This document shows positions 27,759 through 35,236 of a stretch of 64,000 nucleotides of DNA, piece after piece (within the stretch, counting starts at the first letter, position 1; each line of letters starts with the position of its first letter). The stretch is from Haemophilus haemolyticus_M (GTDB lineage Bacteria; Pseudomonadota; Gammaproteobacteria; Enterobacterales; Pasteurellaceae), in contig NZ_QQGD01000006.1 of the NCBI RefSeq assembly GCF_003490935.1, positions 1 through 64,000 of the forward strand, written 5' to 3'. The translations under genes and the position numbers were made by a program. The notes under the pieces were generated by a model. The model was not told the origin of the DNA, searched no databases, and saw only the letters and a list, made by a program, of their open reading frames with translations.

Positions 27759-27774
27759 AATGAGAATAATTGTC
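27759..27774. promoter_or_regulatory. Fur-box-like sequence upstream of ferritin genes
   Basis: AATGAGAATAATTGTC matches 13 of 16 positions of the Fur core AATGATAATCATTATC. It lies about 140 bp before ftnA. Iron-dependent control of ferritin would make sense. Confidence 0.45.
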
Positions 27775-27828
27775 TTTAATTTTTCTTTTTAAAATTAATT
27801 GGTTATATGCGTTTTATTTTAATAAAAA

Positions 27829-27871
27829 ACTTGCAATTCTCATTTGTGAGCTTAAAATGAGAATTGCAAGT
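27829..27871 (-). terminator. Perfect 15-bp inverted repeat, terminator-like on the minus strand
   Basis: The arms 27829-27843 and 27857-27871 (ACTTGCAATTCTCAT and its complement) form a perfect stem with a 13-base loop. Reading leftward it is followed by TTTTTTATT, a good intrinsic terminator. Reading rightward there is no T run, and the stem lies 45 bp before ftnA, where it could affect the leader. The arm TGAGAATTGCAA also resembles part of a Fur site. Confidence 0.5.
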
Positions 27872-27915
27872 TACGTTTTATTGCACTTTATCAATCAAAT
27901 GGAAAGGAATTAGTT

Positions 27916-28401
27916 ATGCTTAATCAAATCATTACAAACAAGCTGAATGACCAAATAAATTTAGAGTTCTACTCTTCTAATGTATATTTACAAATGAGTG
28001 CATGGTGCTCAATTCACGGCTATGAAGGTGCAGCAGCATTTTTACTTCGTCATGCAGATGAAGAATTAGAACATATGCAAAAATTGTTCAATTATGTAAG
28101 TGAAACTAGCGGTATGCCGCTTCTAGGAAAAATCGATGCACCTAAACACGATTATTCTTCATTAAGAGAAGTATTTGAAACAACTTTGGAACATGAAAAA
28201 TTGGTAACGTCCAAAATCAATGAATTAGTTGAAGTTACTTTTGAAAATAAAGACTACTCTACTTTTAACTTCTTACAATGGTACGTAGCAGAACAGCACG
28301 AAGAAGAAAAATTATTTAGTGGCATTATTGATAGATTTAACCTTGTTGGCGAAGACGGTAAAGCGTTGTTCTTTATTGATCGTGAGTTAGCAACTTTATA
28401 A
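27916..28401 (+). CDS. ftnA: Ferritin A
   Basis: A 161-residue ferritin that oxidises Fe(II) and stores iron in a 24-mer shell in the cytoplasm. The four-helix signatures carry the ferroxidase ligands: NLEFYSSNVYLQMSAWC (E17), HADEELEHM (E50, H53), TLEHEKLVTSKI (E94) and WYVAEQHEEE (E127). The strong AAAGGAAT ribosome site precedes the ATG. It is the first gene of a two-gene ferritin operon; the second follows after 17 bp. Both copies keep the diiron ligands, so the shell may be a heteropolymer. Confidence 0.96.
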   Translation: MLNQIITNKLNDQINLEFYSSNVYLQMSAWCSIHGYEGAAAFLLRHADEELEHMQKLFNYVSETSGMPLLGKIDAPKHDYSSLREVFETTLEHEKLVTSKINELVEVTFENKDYSTFNFLQWYVAEQHEEEKLFSGIIDRFNLVGEDGKALFFIDRELATL

Positions 28402-28418
28402 TAGATAGGAGAAATAAA

Positions 28419-28916
28419 ATGTTATCAGCAAATGTAGTAAAACTATTAAACGACCAAATGAACTTGGAATTTTATTCTTCTAATTTATATCTACAAATGA
28501 GTGCTTGGTGTGAGCAAAAAGGTTTTGAAGGTGCTGCAAAATTTTTATCAGCTCATGCAGCTGAAGAAATGCAACACATGCGTAAATTATTCACTTATTT
28601 AAATGAGACTGGCTCAGTTGCTCTAATTTCTGCAATTGAAGCACCATCACACGAATATAAATCATTAAAAGAAGTGATTGAAATTACCTATGAACACGAA
28701 AAATTGATTACCAGTAAAATCAATGAATTAGTAGGCAAAACTTTTGAAGAAAAAGACTACTCTGCATTTAATTTCCTACAATGGTATGTGGCAGAACAAC
28801 ATGAAGAAGAAAAATTATTCAGTGGTATCTTGGATAAATTGAATCTTCTTGGCGAAGATGGTAAAGGTTTATTCTTAGTTGATAAAGATTTGGGTAATCT
28901 TGCTACTGAAGCTTAG
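28419..28916 (+). CDS. ftnB: Ferritin B
   Basis: A 165-residue ferritin paralogue, closely similar to the upstream gene along its whole length (shared NLEFYSSN-LYLQMSAWC, AAEEMQHMRKLF, YEHEKLITSKINELVGKTF and WYVAEQHEEEKLFSGI segments) with an extra short tail (LATEA). All expected ferroxidase residues are present, so it should be active, unlike the divergent FtnB of E. coli. The AGGAG ribosome site is good. Tandem duplication in the ancestor explains the pair. A strong terminator follows. Confidence 0.95.
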   Translation: MLSANVVKLLNDQMNLEFYSSNLYLQMSAWCEQKGFEGAAKFLSAHAAEEMQHMRKLFTYLNETGSVALISAIEAPSHEYKSLKEVIEITYEHEKLITSKINELVGKTFEEKDYSAFNFLQWYVAEQHEEEKLFSGILDKLNLLGEDGKGLFLVDKDLGNLATEA

Positions 28917-28940
28917 TCTAAGAACATAAAATATTTATGA

Positions 28941-28969
28941 GCCTAGTATTATACTAGGCTTATTTTTTA
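28941..28969 (+). terminator. Ferritin operon terminator
   Basis: GCCTAGTA (28941 on) pairs with TACTAGGC (28952-28959), followed by TTATTTTTTAT. Confidence 0.85.
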
Positions 28970-28990
28970 TTTGAGATATAGATTTTATAA

Positions 28991-29022
28991 AGAAAAACCC
29001 CGCATAAAATTATGCAGGGTTA
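28991..29022 (-). terminator. tRNA-Leu terminator
   Basis: On the minus strand AACCCTGCATAA pairs with TTATGCGGGGTT with one mismatch, followed by TTTCTT; it lies 10 bp after the tRNA 3' end. Confidence 0.8.
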
Positions 29023-29031
29023 AAATAATTG

Positions 29032-29117
29032 TGGTGCCTAGGGTCGGACTCGAACCGACACGTTTATTCAACGGCGGATTTTGAATCCGCTGCGTCTACC
29101 AATTTCGCCACCCAGGC
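29032..29117 (-). tRNA. tRNA-Leu, anticodon CAA
   Basis: Reading leftward, the 86-nt gene has the acceptor arms GCCTGGG and CCTAGGC, the D-arm TGGCGAAATTGGTAGACGCA, the anticodon stem GCGGA/TCCGC around TTCAAAA (anticodon CAA), a long variable arm typical of leucine tRNAs, the T-loop GTTCGAGTC, and an encoded CCA end (29032-29034). It reads UUG codons. In other strains this tRNA region is, to my recollection, near prophage genes; none is present here. Confidence 0.97.
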
Positions 29118-29217
29118 TTAGTGGTGTTGAATTATACGTATATATAAATGTGTGACAAGTAAAATTTTTTAGAAATAATCCATTTGTTTTAAAAATAAGC
29201 AAAGGATTTTCTGTTTT

Positions 29218-29310
29218 TTAAAAATATCGCCAAACAAATGCAATAACTAAAATACATAACATGATTAAAATCTGAATCAGTCGTTTTTTTGTTAATTTTT
29301 CTGCTGCCAT
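29218..29310 (-). CDS. 30-residue single-pass membrane protein
   Basis: A frame too short for usual gene callers encodes MAAEKLTKKRLIQILIML followed by CILVIAFVWRYF. It has a basic N-terminus (KKR at 8-10) and one hydrophobic helix (residues 11-27), ending in RYF. The ATG has an upstream purine-rich AAGAAGAG at a plausible distance. It sits between tRNA-Leu and fnr and diverges from fnr, so it could share the FNR-box region. The topology is like many stress-linked bacterial microproteins, but I know no function for it. Confidence 0.6.
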   Translation of the reverse strand: MAAEKLTKKRLIQILIMLCILVIAFVWRYF

Positions 29311-29353
29311 AATGCTTTACTCTTCTTAAAATGACTATTTAGTGGTATAATTA

Positions 29354-29367
29354 TTGAGTTAGATCAA
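29354..29367. promoter_or_regulatory. FNR box upstream of fnr (probable autoregulation)
   Basis: TTGAGTTAGATCAA matches TTGAT-N4-ATCAA at 9 of 10 defined positions, 36 bp before the fnr start. In E. coli fnr represses itself through such a site. It also lies 44 bp upstream of the divergent microprotein gene. Confidence 0.7.
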
Positions 29368-29402
29368 TTTTACACTAATTTTTCGAAATATTTGAGGCTT
29401 AC

Positions 29403-30176
29403 ATGAAAAATTTCGTTGCAGAAACCAAGGCAGGACGCCGGGTTCAATCGGGAGGTTGTGCTATTCATTGCCAGGATTGCAGTATTAGTCAACTTTGCAT
29501 TCCTTTTACGCTGAACGAACATGAATTAGATCAGCTTGATAATATTATCGAACGAAAGAAACCTATCCAAAAATCACAAGTTCTTTTTAAAGCAGGCGAT
29601 TCCCTTAATTCAATTTATGCAATTCGCTCTGGTACGATAAAAAGCTACACTATTAGCGAATCTGGCGAAGAACAAATCACTTCATTCCATTTACCTGGTG
29701 ATTTAGTTGGCTTTGATGCCATTACTCAAATGCAACACCCTAGTTTTGCTCAAGCTTTAGAGACTGCAATGGTATGCGAAATTCCTTATGATATTTTGGA
29801 TGACTTAGCTGGTAAAATGCCAAAATTGCGCCAACAAATTTTGCGCTTAATGAGTAATGAAATTAAAAGTGATCAAGAAATGATTTTGTTACTGTCTAAA
29901 ATGAATGCTGAAGAACGTTTGGCTGCTTTTATTCATAATCTTTCGAAACGATACTCTGCTCGTGGTTTTTCAGCTAAAGAATTCCGCTTAACGATGACGC
30001 GTGGTGATATCGGTAACTATCTAGGGTTAACCGTTGAAACTATCAGTCGATTATTGGGACGCTTTCAAAAATTAGGCGTTCTTACAGTGCAAGGAAAATA
30101 TATTACAATTAATGATCTCAATGCTTTAATTGAATTAACTGGCACGAATAAAACCAAAATAACATTAGTTGAATAA
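29403..30176 (+). CDS. fnr: Anaerobic global regulator FNR
   Basis: A 257-residue Crp/Fnr-family regulator that senses oxygen with a 4Fe-4S cluster and switches on anaerobic respiration genes. The N-terminal cysteines C23, C26 and C32 in CAIHCQDCSISQLC, with C125 in AMVCEIPYD, match the four cluster ligands of E. coli (C20, C23, C29, C122) shifted by three. The cyclic-nucleotide-like domain follows. The C-terminal helix-turn-helix contains LTVETISRLLGRFQK with the E-SR contact residues for TTGAT. It is a single gene with an FNR box in its promoter and a terminator before uspE. Confidence 0.97.
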   Translation: MKNFVAETKAGRRVQSGGCAIHCQDCSISQLCIPFTLNEHELDQLDNIIERKKPIQKSQVLFKAGDSLNSIYAIRSGTIKSYTISESGEEQITSFHLPGDLVGFDAITQMQHPSFAQALETAMVCEIPYDILDDLAGKMPKLRQQILRLMSNEIKSDQEMILLLSKMNAEERLAAFIHNLSKRYSARGFSAKEFRLTMTRGDIGNYLGLTVETISRLLGRFQKLGVLTVQGKYITINDLNALIELTGTNKTKITLVE

Positions 30177-30180
30177 TTTT

Positions 30181-30208
30181 TAAGGTGTGAATTTCACGCC
30201 TTTTTTGT
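30181..30208 (+). terminator. fnr terminator
   Basis: AAGGTGTGA (30182 on) pairs with TCACGCCTT after an ATT loop, followed by six T. Confidence 0.85.
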
Positions 30209-30309
30209 ATTCATAAAAAATAAATTTTGCACTAGATCACCTTTTTGAAAATCGAACCTTGCCATTCAAAAGATTCTTTCTTATTCTATGGTGAATTTTG
30301 GAGGTTGTT

Positions 30310-31239
30310 ATGAAATTTAAAAATATCCTGGTTGTTCTCAATCCTGAAAATGAAAAACAATATGCCCTTGCACGTGCCGTGCGCTTGGTGAAAGAACAAA
30401 AAAATGAAACTAAGGTAAAAATCACCGCACTTTTATCTGTATATGACTTATCTTATGAAATGTCGGCTTTACTTTCTTCTGAAGAACGTTCAGAAATGCA
30501 TCAACAAGTAATCGAAAAACACCGCCATGCGGTTCAATATTACTTAGATAAATATGCAGATCCGGAAATTGAATTGCAATCTCACATTGTTTGGAATAGC
30601 AACGAAGCTGAGGCGATTAAAGAAGAAGTCGAAGGCAACAATTATGATCTTGTGGTGAAATATACTAAAGATGAAGAAAGTTTTACTTCACTTATTTTTA
30701 CACCGGTGGATTGGCAGCTTCTTCGTAAATGCCCCGTTCCTGTTTTGATGGTTCGCGATGGCGATTGGAAACATCAACGCCGTATTCTTGTGGCTGTAAA
30801 TGTTTCTGGTGAGCAAGACTATCAAGATGAATTTAATCAAGAATTAGTGGAAACAGGTATGTCACTCGCGGAAAATCTAAATCGTGGTAATGTTCACTTA
30901 GTTGCTGCCTACCCTTCAGCACCAATCAATATGGCGATTGATTTACCAGAATTTAATACTTCAGGTTATGAAAATGGTATTCGAGGCCAACATCTCATTA
31001 ATATGAAAGCATTACGTCAGAAATTTGGTATTAGTGAAGACCATACTCATGTTCGTGAAGGTTTCCCTGAAGAAGTGATTCCTGAAGTCGCAAAAGAAAT
31101 TGAAGCAGAGTTAGTAATTTTAGGTACAGTTGGCCGTACAGGTTTGTCTGCTGCATTATTAGGTAATACTGCGGAGCATGTGATTAGTAAATTAAGTTGT
31201 AATTTATTAGGCATTAAGCCATCTAAAAAAGACGATTAA
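30310..31239 (+). CDS. uspE: Universal stress protein E
   Basis: A 309-residue protein of two tandem Usp domains. I start at the ATG at 30310 (MKFKNILVVLNPENEKQYAL) because a GGAGG site lies just upstream; an upstream TTG in the same frame would be placed on that site. Domain 1 spans about 1-150; domain 2 from about 155 (RRILVAVNVSGEQD) ends with the nucleotide-binding type loop VILGTVGRTGLSAALLGNTAEHV. E. coli uspE also lies next to fnr, where it supports stress resistance and adhesion. It has its own terminator. Confidence 0.95.
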   Translation: MKFKNILVVLNPENEKQYALARAVRLVKEQKNETKVKITALLSVYDLSYEMSALLSSEERSEMHQQVIEKHRHAVQYYLDKYADPEIELQSHIVWNSNEAEAIKEEVEGNNYDLVVKYTKDEESFTSLIFTPVDWQLLRKCPVPVLMVRDGDWKHQRRILVAVNVSGEQDYQDEFNQELVETGMSLAENLNRGNVHLVAAYPSAPINMAIDLPEFNTSGYENGIRGQHLINMKALRQKFGISEDHTHVREGFPEEVIPEVAKEIEAELVILGTVGRTGLSAALLGNTAEHVISKLSCNLLGIKPSKKDD

Positions 31240-31261
31240 TAACAGCCATCTACATTTAGAC

Positions 31262-31297
31262 ATTCCCTAAATACTAAGTATTTAGGGAATTTTTTTA
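31262..31297 (+). terminator. uspE terminator
   Basis: ATTCCCTAAATACT (31262-31275) pairs perfectly with AGTATTTAGGGAAT (31277-31290), followed by seven T. Confidence 0.9.
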
Positions 31298-31318
31298 TAT
31301 GCTTTATATAGATTTTTT

Positions 31319-31334
31319 TGTGATCTAGATCACA
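31319..31334. promoter_or_regulatory. Perfect Crp site upstream of the DUF4198 gene
   Basis: TGTGATCTAGATCACA is a fully palindromic Crp consensus site, about 105 bp before the gene start. In this position it would act as an activator site. Confidence 0.75.
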
Positions 31335-31364
31335 AATTTCAAATTTTCTCTAAATGATTATTTA

Positions 31365-31380
31365 AATGATAGTTATTTTC
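31365..31380. promoter_or_regulatory. Fur-box-like sequence upstream of the DUF4198 gene
   Basis: AATGATAGTTATTTTC matches 13 of 16 positions of the Fur core. It lies about 60 bp before the start codon, between the Crp site and the gene, where repression by iron is plausible. Confidence 0.5.
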
Positions 31381-31438
31381 ATTTAATATTCGCGCTCATT
31401 TTATAAATGCTCACCTATATTTTTTATTAAGGAAAGGT

Positions 31439-32276
31439 ATGAAAAAAAACATTAATTGCAAGTTTATTGGTTTTAGCGGGTGCAGCGCAAGCTCATGAAG
31501 TTTGGGTTCAAGCACCTGCAAAATTGGCATCTGGTTCTGTATTAAAAGCAGAATTAGCTTATGGGGATTACCCTTACGTAGAAAAAATTCCTGAAGCGCG
31601 TTTAAAAATTTTTGCTCCAATGGAAATTATTCATCAAGATGGTGAAAAACAAACCTTAGTTCAAAAAGGTGAAAACTATCAATATCAATCAGAGAAAGCA
31701 TTGTTTGATGGTTCTTATTGGGTGACAGCGACTTATAAACCAACTTTTTGGTCACAAAATGCTGAAGGTTGGAAGATGGATAATTTGAAAGGATTAGAAA
31801 ATCCAACTTATTGTGAACAAACTCAAATGTTTGGTAAAAGTCTTGTTACAGTTGGTAAAAAACCATTAAATGCAGAAATGGCAATGACAAGAGTTGGTTT
31901 ACCACTTGAAATTGTTCCTCTGCGTGATCCAAGCAAAGTAAAATCAGGCGAACCGTTCCCTGTTCAAATTTTCTACCAAGATCAGCCATTAGCAGGCGAA
32001 ACTGTAATTGCAACAGCAGATACTATTGTCGTGAAAGATCTTGAAGCAAGTACAAGCCATCGTGAACCACAAGGTTTTTCAGGTAAAACAGATAGTCAAG
32101 GACGTGTGAATATCATTCCATTAATTGATGGTATTTGGAAAATCAAAGTTATTCATAAAACACCATTTGCAGATCAACAAATTTGTCAGCAATCTGCAAG
32201 CTATAGCACATTAATTTTACCAGTTGGTAAAGGATTAGCTAAACTACCAACAAAACCAGAACACCATCATCATTAA
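31439..32276 (+). CDS. Periplasmic DUF4198/NikM-like metal-uptake protein, frameshifted in the signal peptide
   Basis: The body (from AHEVWVQAPAKLASG to a C-terminal HHHH) is a DUF4198 domain protein, a family of periplasmic proteins tied to nickel/cobalt or other metal transport. The good ribosome site (AAGGAAAGGT) points to the ATG at 31439. It is followed by eight A; with seven, the frame would read MKKTLIASLLVLAGAAQA-HEVW, a perfect signal peptide. With eight the ATG frame ends at a TGA after 19 codons. The intact downstream frame can start only at a TTG (31467), which removes most of the signal. So the gene is switched off, rescued by slippage, or the base is a sequencing error. Upstream Crp and Fur sites agree with a metal role. 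Confidence 0.8.
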
Positions 32277-32280
32277 TTTT

Positions 32281-32312
32281 GAAAGTGCGGTGGAATTTCA
32301 CCGCACTTTTTG
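32281..32312 (+). terminator. Terminator after the DUF4198 gene (inverted uptake sequences)
   Basis: AAAGTGCGGTG and CACCGCACTTT form a stem (about 32282-32310) around GAATTT, followed by TT. Confidence 0.85.
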
Positions 32313-32367
32313 CTTTTATTTTCCTTTCTTTTTCTTCAAATTTCTTCATAAACTCCTATATTTTTTT

Positions 32368-32385
32368 GTACTAGTGTAGTAGTAT
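32368..32385. promoter_or_regulatory. TrpR box in the ydfG-trpBA promoter
   Basis: GTACTAGTGTAGTAGTAT matches the TrpR consensus at 14 of 18 positions and overlaps a likely -10 box (TATAAA). It lies 28 bp before the ydfG start, so tryptophan repression of ydfG-trpB-trpA is likely. Confidence 0.65.
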
Positions 32386-32412
32386 AAAAATATCGTAAAT
32401 AAAAAGGAGAGA

Positions 32413-33174
32413 ATGATGTCTAAAATTGCCCTTATTACTGGTGCTACTGCAGGATTTGGTACTGCAATCTGTAGAACGCTTATTCAAGCTGGATATTTTG
32501 TAATTGGTACTGGTCGTCGTACCGAGCGTTTAACTTCACTTAAAGCTGAATTGGGTGAAAAATTTCTGCCTCTTGTTTTCGATATATCTGATCGACTAGC
32601 AACTCAAGAAGCAATCAAATCTTTACCTACGCAATGGAAAAATATTGATTTACTCGTTAATAACGCAGGATTGGCTCTTGGCTTAGAATCTGCCGATAAA
32701 GCGAATCTTGATGATTGGGAACAAATGATTGATACCAATATTAAAGGATTGGTGAATATTACTCGATTCGTTTTGCCTCAAATGGTAGAACGAAATACGG
32801 GCCATATTATTAATTTAAGTTCAATTGCAGGCACCTACCCTTACCCTGGCGGTAACGTATATGGTGGTACAAAGGCTTTTGTGACACAGTTCAGCTTAAA
32901 TTTACGTGCAGATTTGGCGGGGAAAAATATCCGTGTTACTAGCGTAGAACCTGGGCTTTGTGGTGGAACAGAATTTTCTAATGTGCGTTTTAAAGGTGAT
33001 GATGAACGAGCAGAAAAACTCTATGAAAATGTGCAATACGTTACGCCACAAGATATTGCGAATATGGTTTTATGGCTCAATCAGCAACCAGAACACGTTA
33101 ATATTAATCGCATTGAAGTGATGCCAACTGCACAAACTTTTGCACCACTAAATGTGGCAAGAAATTCAAATTAA
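32413..33174 (+). CDS. ydfG: NADP-dependent 3-hydroxy acid dehydrogenase (YdfG-type SDR)
   Basis: A 253-residue short-chain dehydrogenase. It has the N-terminal dinucleotide motif TGATAGFG, the NNAG motif, and the catalytic triad in LSSIAGTYPYPGG with YGGTK (Ser, Tyr, Lys). It is close to E. coli YdfG across the length (RFKGDDERAEKLYENV, EVMPTAQTFAPLNV), an enzyme that reduces malonic semialdehyde and oxidises L-allo-threonine and serine. Two ATGs start the frame; either fits the AAGGAGAG site. It lies 17 bp before trpB behind a TrpR box, so it is apparently the first gene of the tryptophan operon segment. A serine-metabolism link to TrpB, which consumes serine, is an inference. Confidence 0.9.
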   Translation: MMSKIALITGATAGFGTAICRTLIQAGYFVIGTGRRTERLTSLKAELGEKFLPLVFDISDRLATQEAIKSLPTQWKNIDLLVNNAGLALGLESADKANLDDWEQMIDTNIKGLVNITRFVLPQMVERNTGHIINLSSIAGTYPYPGGNVYGGTKAFVTQFSLNLRADLAGKNIRVTSVEPGLCGGTEFSNVRFKGDDERAEKLYENVQYVTPQDIANMVLWLNQQPEHVNINRIEVMPTAQTFAPLNVARNSN

Positions 33175-33191
33175 AATAATAAGGAAACACA

Positions 33192-34385
33192 ATGTCAGAG
33201 ACTCTTTTAAATCCCTATTTTGGCGAGTTTGGTGGTATGTATGTACCTGAAATACTTGTGCCAGTGCTTAAACAGCTTGAGAAAGCCTTTGTAGAAGCGA
33301 AAGACGATCCTGAATTCCAACGTGAATTTCAAGATTTACTCAAAAATTATGCGGGAAGACCGACCGCACTTACCCTTTGTCGCAACCTAACAAAAGGCAC
33401 TAAAGCAAAAATCTATCTTAAACGTGAAGATTTATTACATGGTGGCGCCCATAAAACTAACCAAGTATTAGGGCAAATTTTATTGGCTAAACGTATGGGT
33501 AAAACACGTATTATTGCCGAAACTGGTGCGGGTCAGCATGGTGTCGCAACTGCCCTTGCTTGTGCCATGTTAGATATGCCATGCCGTATTTATATGGGCG
33601 CAAAAGATGTTGAGCGTCAATCGCCGAATGTATTTCGTATGCGTTTAATGGGTGCGGAAGTGATTCCTGTACAAAAAGGCTCTTGCTCTTTAAAAGACGC
33701 TTGTTGTGAAGCTATGCGTGATTGGTCAGCAAATTATGAAAACACCCATTATTTACTAGGAACCGCTGCTGGCCCTCACCCCTTCCCAACGATTGTAAGA
33801 GAATTTCAAAAAATGATTGGGATTGAGACGAAACGTCAAATTCTCGAACGAGAAGGTCGTTTACCTGATGCAGTGATTGCTGCTGTCGGTGGCGGCTCAA
33901 ATGCAATTGGTATGTTTACTGATTTTATTGATGAACCCAATGTGCGTTTAATTGGTGTTGAACCTGCGGGGAAAGGCATTGAAAGCGGTGAACATGGCGC
34001 ACCATTAGGTCATGCAAAGGTTGGCATTTATTTCGGGATGAAATCTCCTTTAATGCAAACGGAAGATGGTCAAGTTGAGGAATCCTACTCTGTTTCAGCC
34101 GGATTAGACTTCCCTTCTGTTGGGCCTCAACATGCTTATTTACAAAGTATTGGACGAGCAGAATATCCAAGTATTACTGATGATGAAGCATTGAATGCTT
34201 TCCAAGAGTTAGCTAAACATGAGGGTATTATTCCTGCATTAGAAAGCTCACACGCCTTGGCTTATGCCTTGAAATTGATTAAACAAAATCCTGAAAAAGA
34301 ACAACTTTTAGTAGTTAATCTTTCAGGACGAGGCGATAAAGATATTTTTACCGTTGATAAAATTTTAAATGGAGGAGCAAACTAA
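33192..34385 (+). CDS. trpB: Tryptophan synthase beta chain
   Basis: A 397-residue PLP enzyme joining indole and serine. The PLP lysine lies in LHGGAHKTNQVLG. The phosphate-binding glycine loop is VGGGSNAIGMF, and the entrance region AETGAGQHGVATA is intact. The length equals E. coli TrpB (397). The stop overlaps the trpA start as TAATG, giving coupled 1:1 synthesis. The other tryptophan genes (trpEGDC) are not in the window, so the pathway is split, as in H. influenzae in general. Confidence 0.98.
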   Translation: MSETLLNPYFGEFGGMYVPEILVPVLKQLEKAFVEAKDDPEFQREFQDLLKNYAGRPTALTLCRNLTKGTKAKIYLKREDLLHGGAHKTNQVLGQILLAKRMGKTRIIAETGAGQHGVATALACAMLDMPCRIYMGAKDVERQSPNVFRMRLMGAEVIPVQKGSCSLKDACCEAMRDWSANYENTHYLLGTAAGPHPFPTIVREFQKMIGIETKRQILEREGRLPDAVIAAVGGGSNAIGMFTDFIDEPNVRLIGVEPAGKGIESGEHGAPLGHAKVGIYFGMKSPLMQTEDGQVEESYSVSAGLDFPSVGPQHAYLQSIGRAEYPSITDDEALNAFQELAKHEGIIPALESSHALAYALKLIKQNPEKEQLLVVNLSGRGDKDIFTVDKILNGGAN

Positions 34386-35191
34386 TGAGCCGTTTTGAAA
34401 CTCAATTTGCTGCACTTAAAGCAAAAAATGAAGGGGCATTTGTTCCTTTCGTCACCTTATGTGACCCTGCTTTTGACCGCTCTTTTGACATTATTTGTAC
34501 GCTTGTGGATAACGGTGCAGATGCTTTAGAGCTTGGTTTTCCTTTTTCCGATCCGCTACTTGATGGCCCCGTTATTCAAGCTGCGAATAATCGAGCTTTA
34601 ACTGCGGGCCATAGTACTGAAGATAGCTTTAAGTTATTAGAAAAAGTGCGGTCAAAATATCCAGAGATTCCGATTAGCTTATTACTTTGTGCCAATTTAA
34701 TTTTTGCCAAAGGCCTAGACTATTTTTATCAACGTTGTGCAGAAGTCGGTGTTGATGCTGTACTTGTAGCAGATATTCCGTTACTCGCAAAGGAAGATTA
34801 TGTACAAGCAGCTAAAAAACATGGCATTCAACCAGTATTTATTTGCCCGCCAAATGCGGACGAGAAAACGATCCAAGGTGTAGCACAAAATAGCGAAGGA
34901 TATACCTATTTAGTCTCACGCGCAGGCGTAACCAGTGCTGAAAATCAAGCCCATGCAGCGAATTTAGATACCCTTGTAGAACAGCTTAAAGCACATAATG
35001 CCCCGCCAATTTTACAAGGCTTCGGCATTGCTCAACCAGAGCAAGTAAAAGAAGCATTAAGTTTGGGGGCAGCGGGTGCGATTTCAGGTTCTGCAACGGT
35101 GAAAATCATTGAGCGGAATTTAGATAATCACGAGCAATGCTTAACTGAACTAGCTGAATTTGTTCAAGCAATGAAAGCCGCAACAAAATAA
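34385..35191 (+). CDS. trpA: Tryptophan synthase alpha chain
   Basis: A 268-residue TIM-barrel enzyme that cleaves indole-3-glycerol phosphate and passes indole through the tunnel to TrpB. The catalytic glutamate and aspartate are in ALELGFPFSDPLLDGPVIQ. The phosphate-binding segments VSRAGVTSAE and GSATVKIIE are present. The length matches E. coli (268). It ends the ydfG-trpB-trpA operon before a hairpin terminator. Confidence 0.98.
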   Translation: MSRFETQFAALKAKNEGAFVPFVTLCDPAFDRSFDIICTLVDNGADALELGFPFSDPLLDGPVIQAANNRALTAGHSTEDSFKLLEKVRSKYPEIPISLLLCANLIFAKGLDYFYQRCAEVGVDAVLVADIPLLAKEDYVQAAKKHGIQPVFICPPNADEKTIQGVAQNSEGYTYLVSRAGVTSAENQAHAANLDTLVEQLKAHNAPPILQGFGIAQPEQVKEALSLGAAGAISGSATVKIIERNLDNHEQCLTELAEFVQAMKAATK

Positions 35192-35196
35192 GCAAA

Positions 35197-35226
35197 AAAG
35201 AACCCGCACTTATGGCGGGTTTCTTT
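35197..35226. terminator. trpA terminator
   Basis: AACCCGC (35201-35207) pairs with GCGGGTT (35215-35221), flanked by A runs upstream and TTCTTT downstream; it can also end the convergent ychN transcript. Confidence 0.75.
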
Positions 35227-35236
35227 ATCGGAAAAA

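Larger units (their letters stand above)
27289..27915. other. Long non-coding region upstream of the ferritin operon
   Basis: No reading frame of interest in about 630 bp. It contains an 11-bp direct repeat CTTTACATTAC/CTTTACATTTT (27366-27387), a 48-nt structured element (27574-27621), a Fur-box-like sequence (27759-27774), and a 15-bp perfect inverted repeat (27829-27871). From memory, Rd has the pst-pho genes between sbcB and the ferritins; they are not here, so the stretch may keep remains of that junction. Confidence 0.5.
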
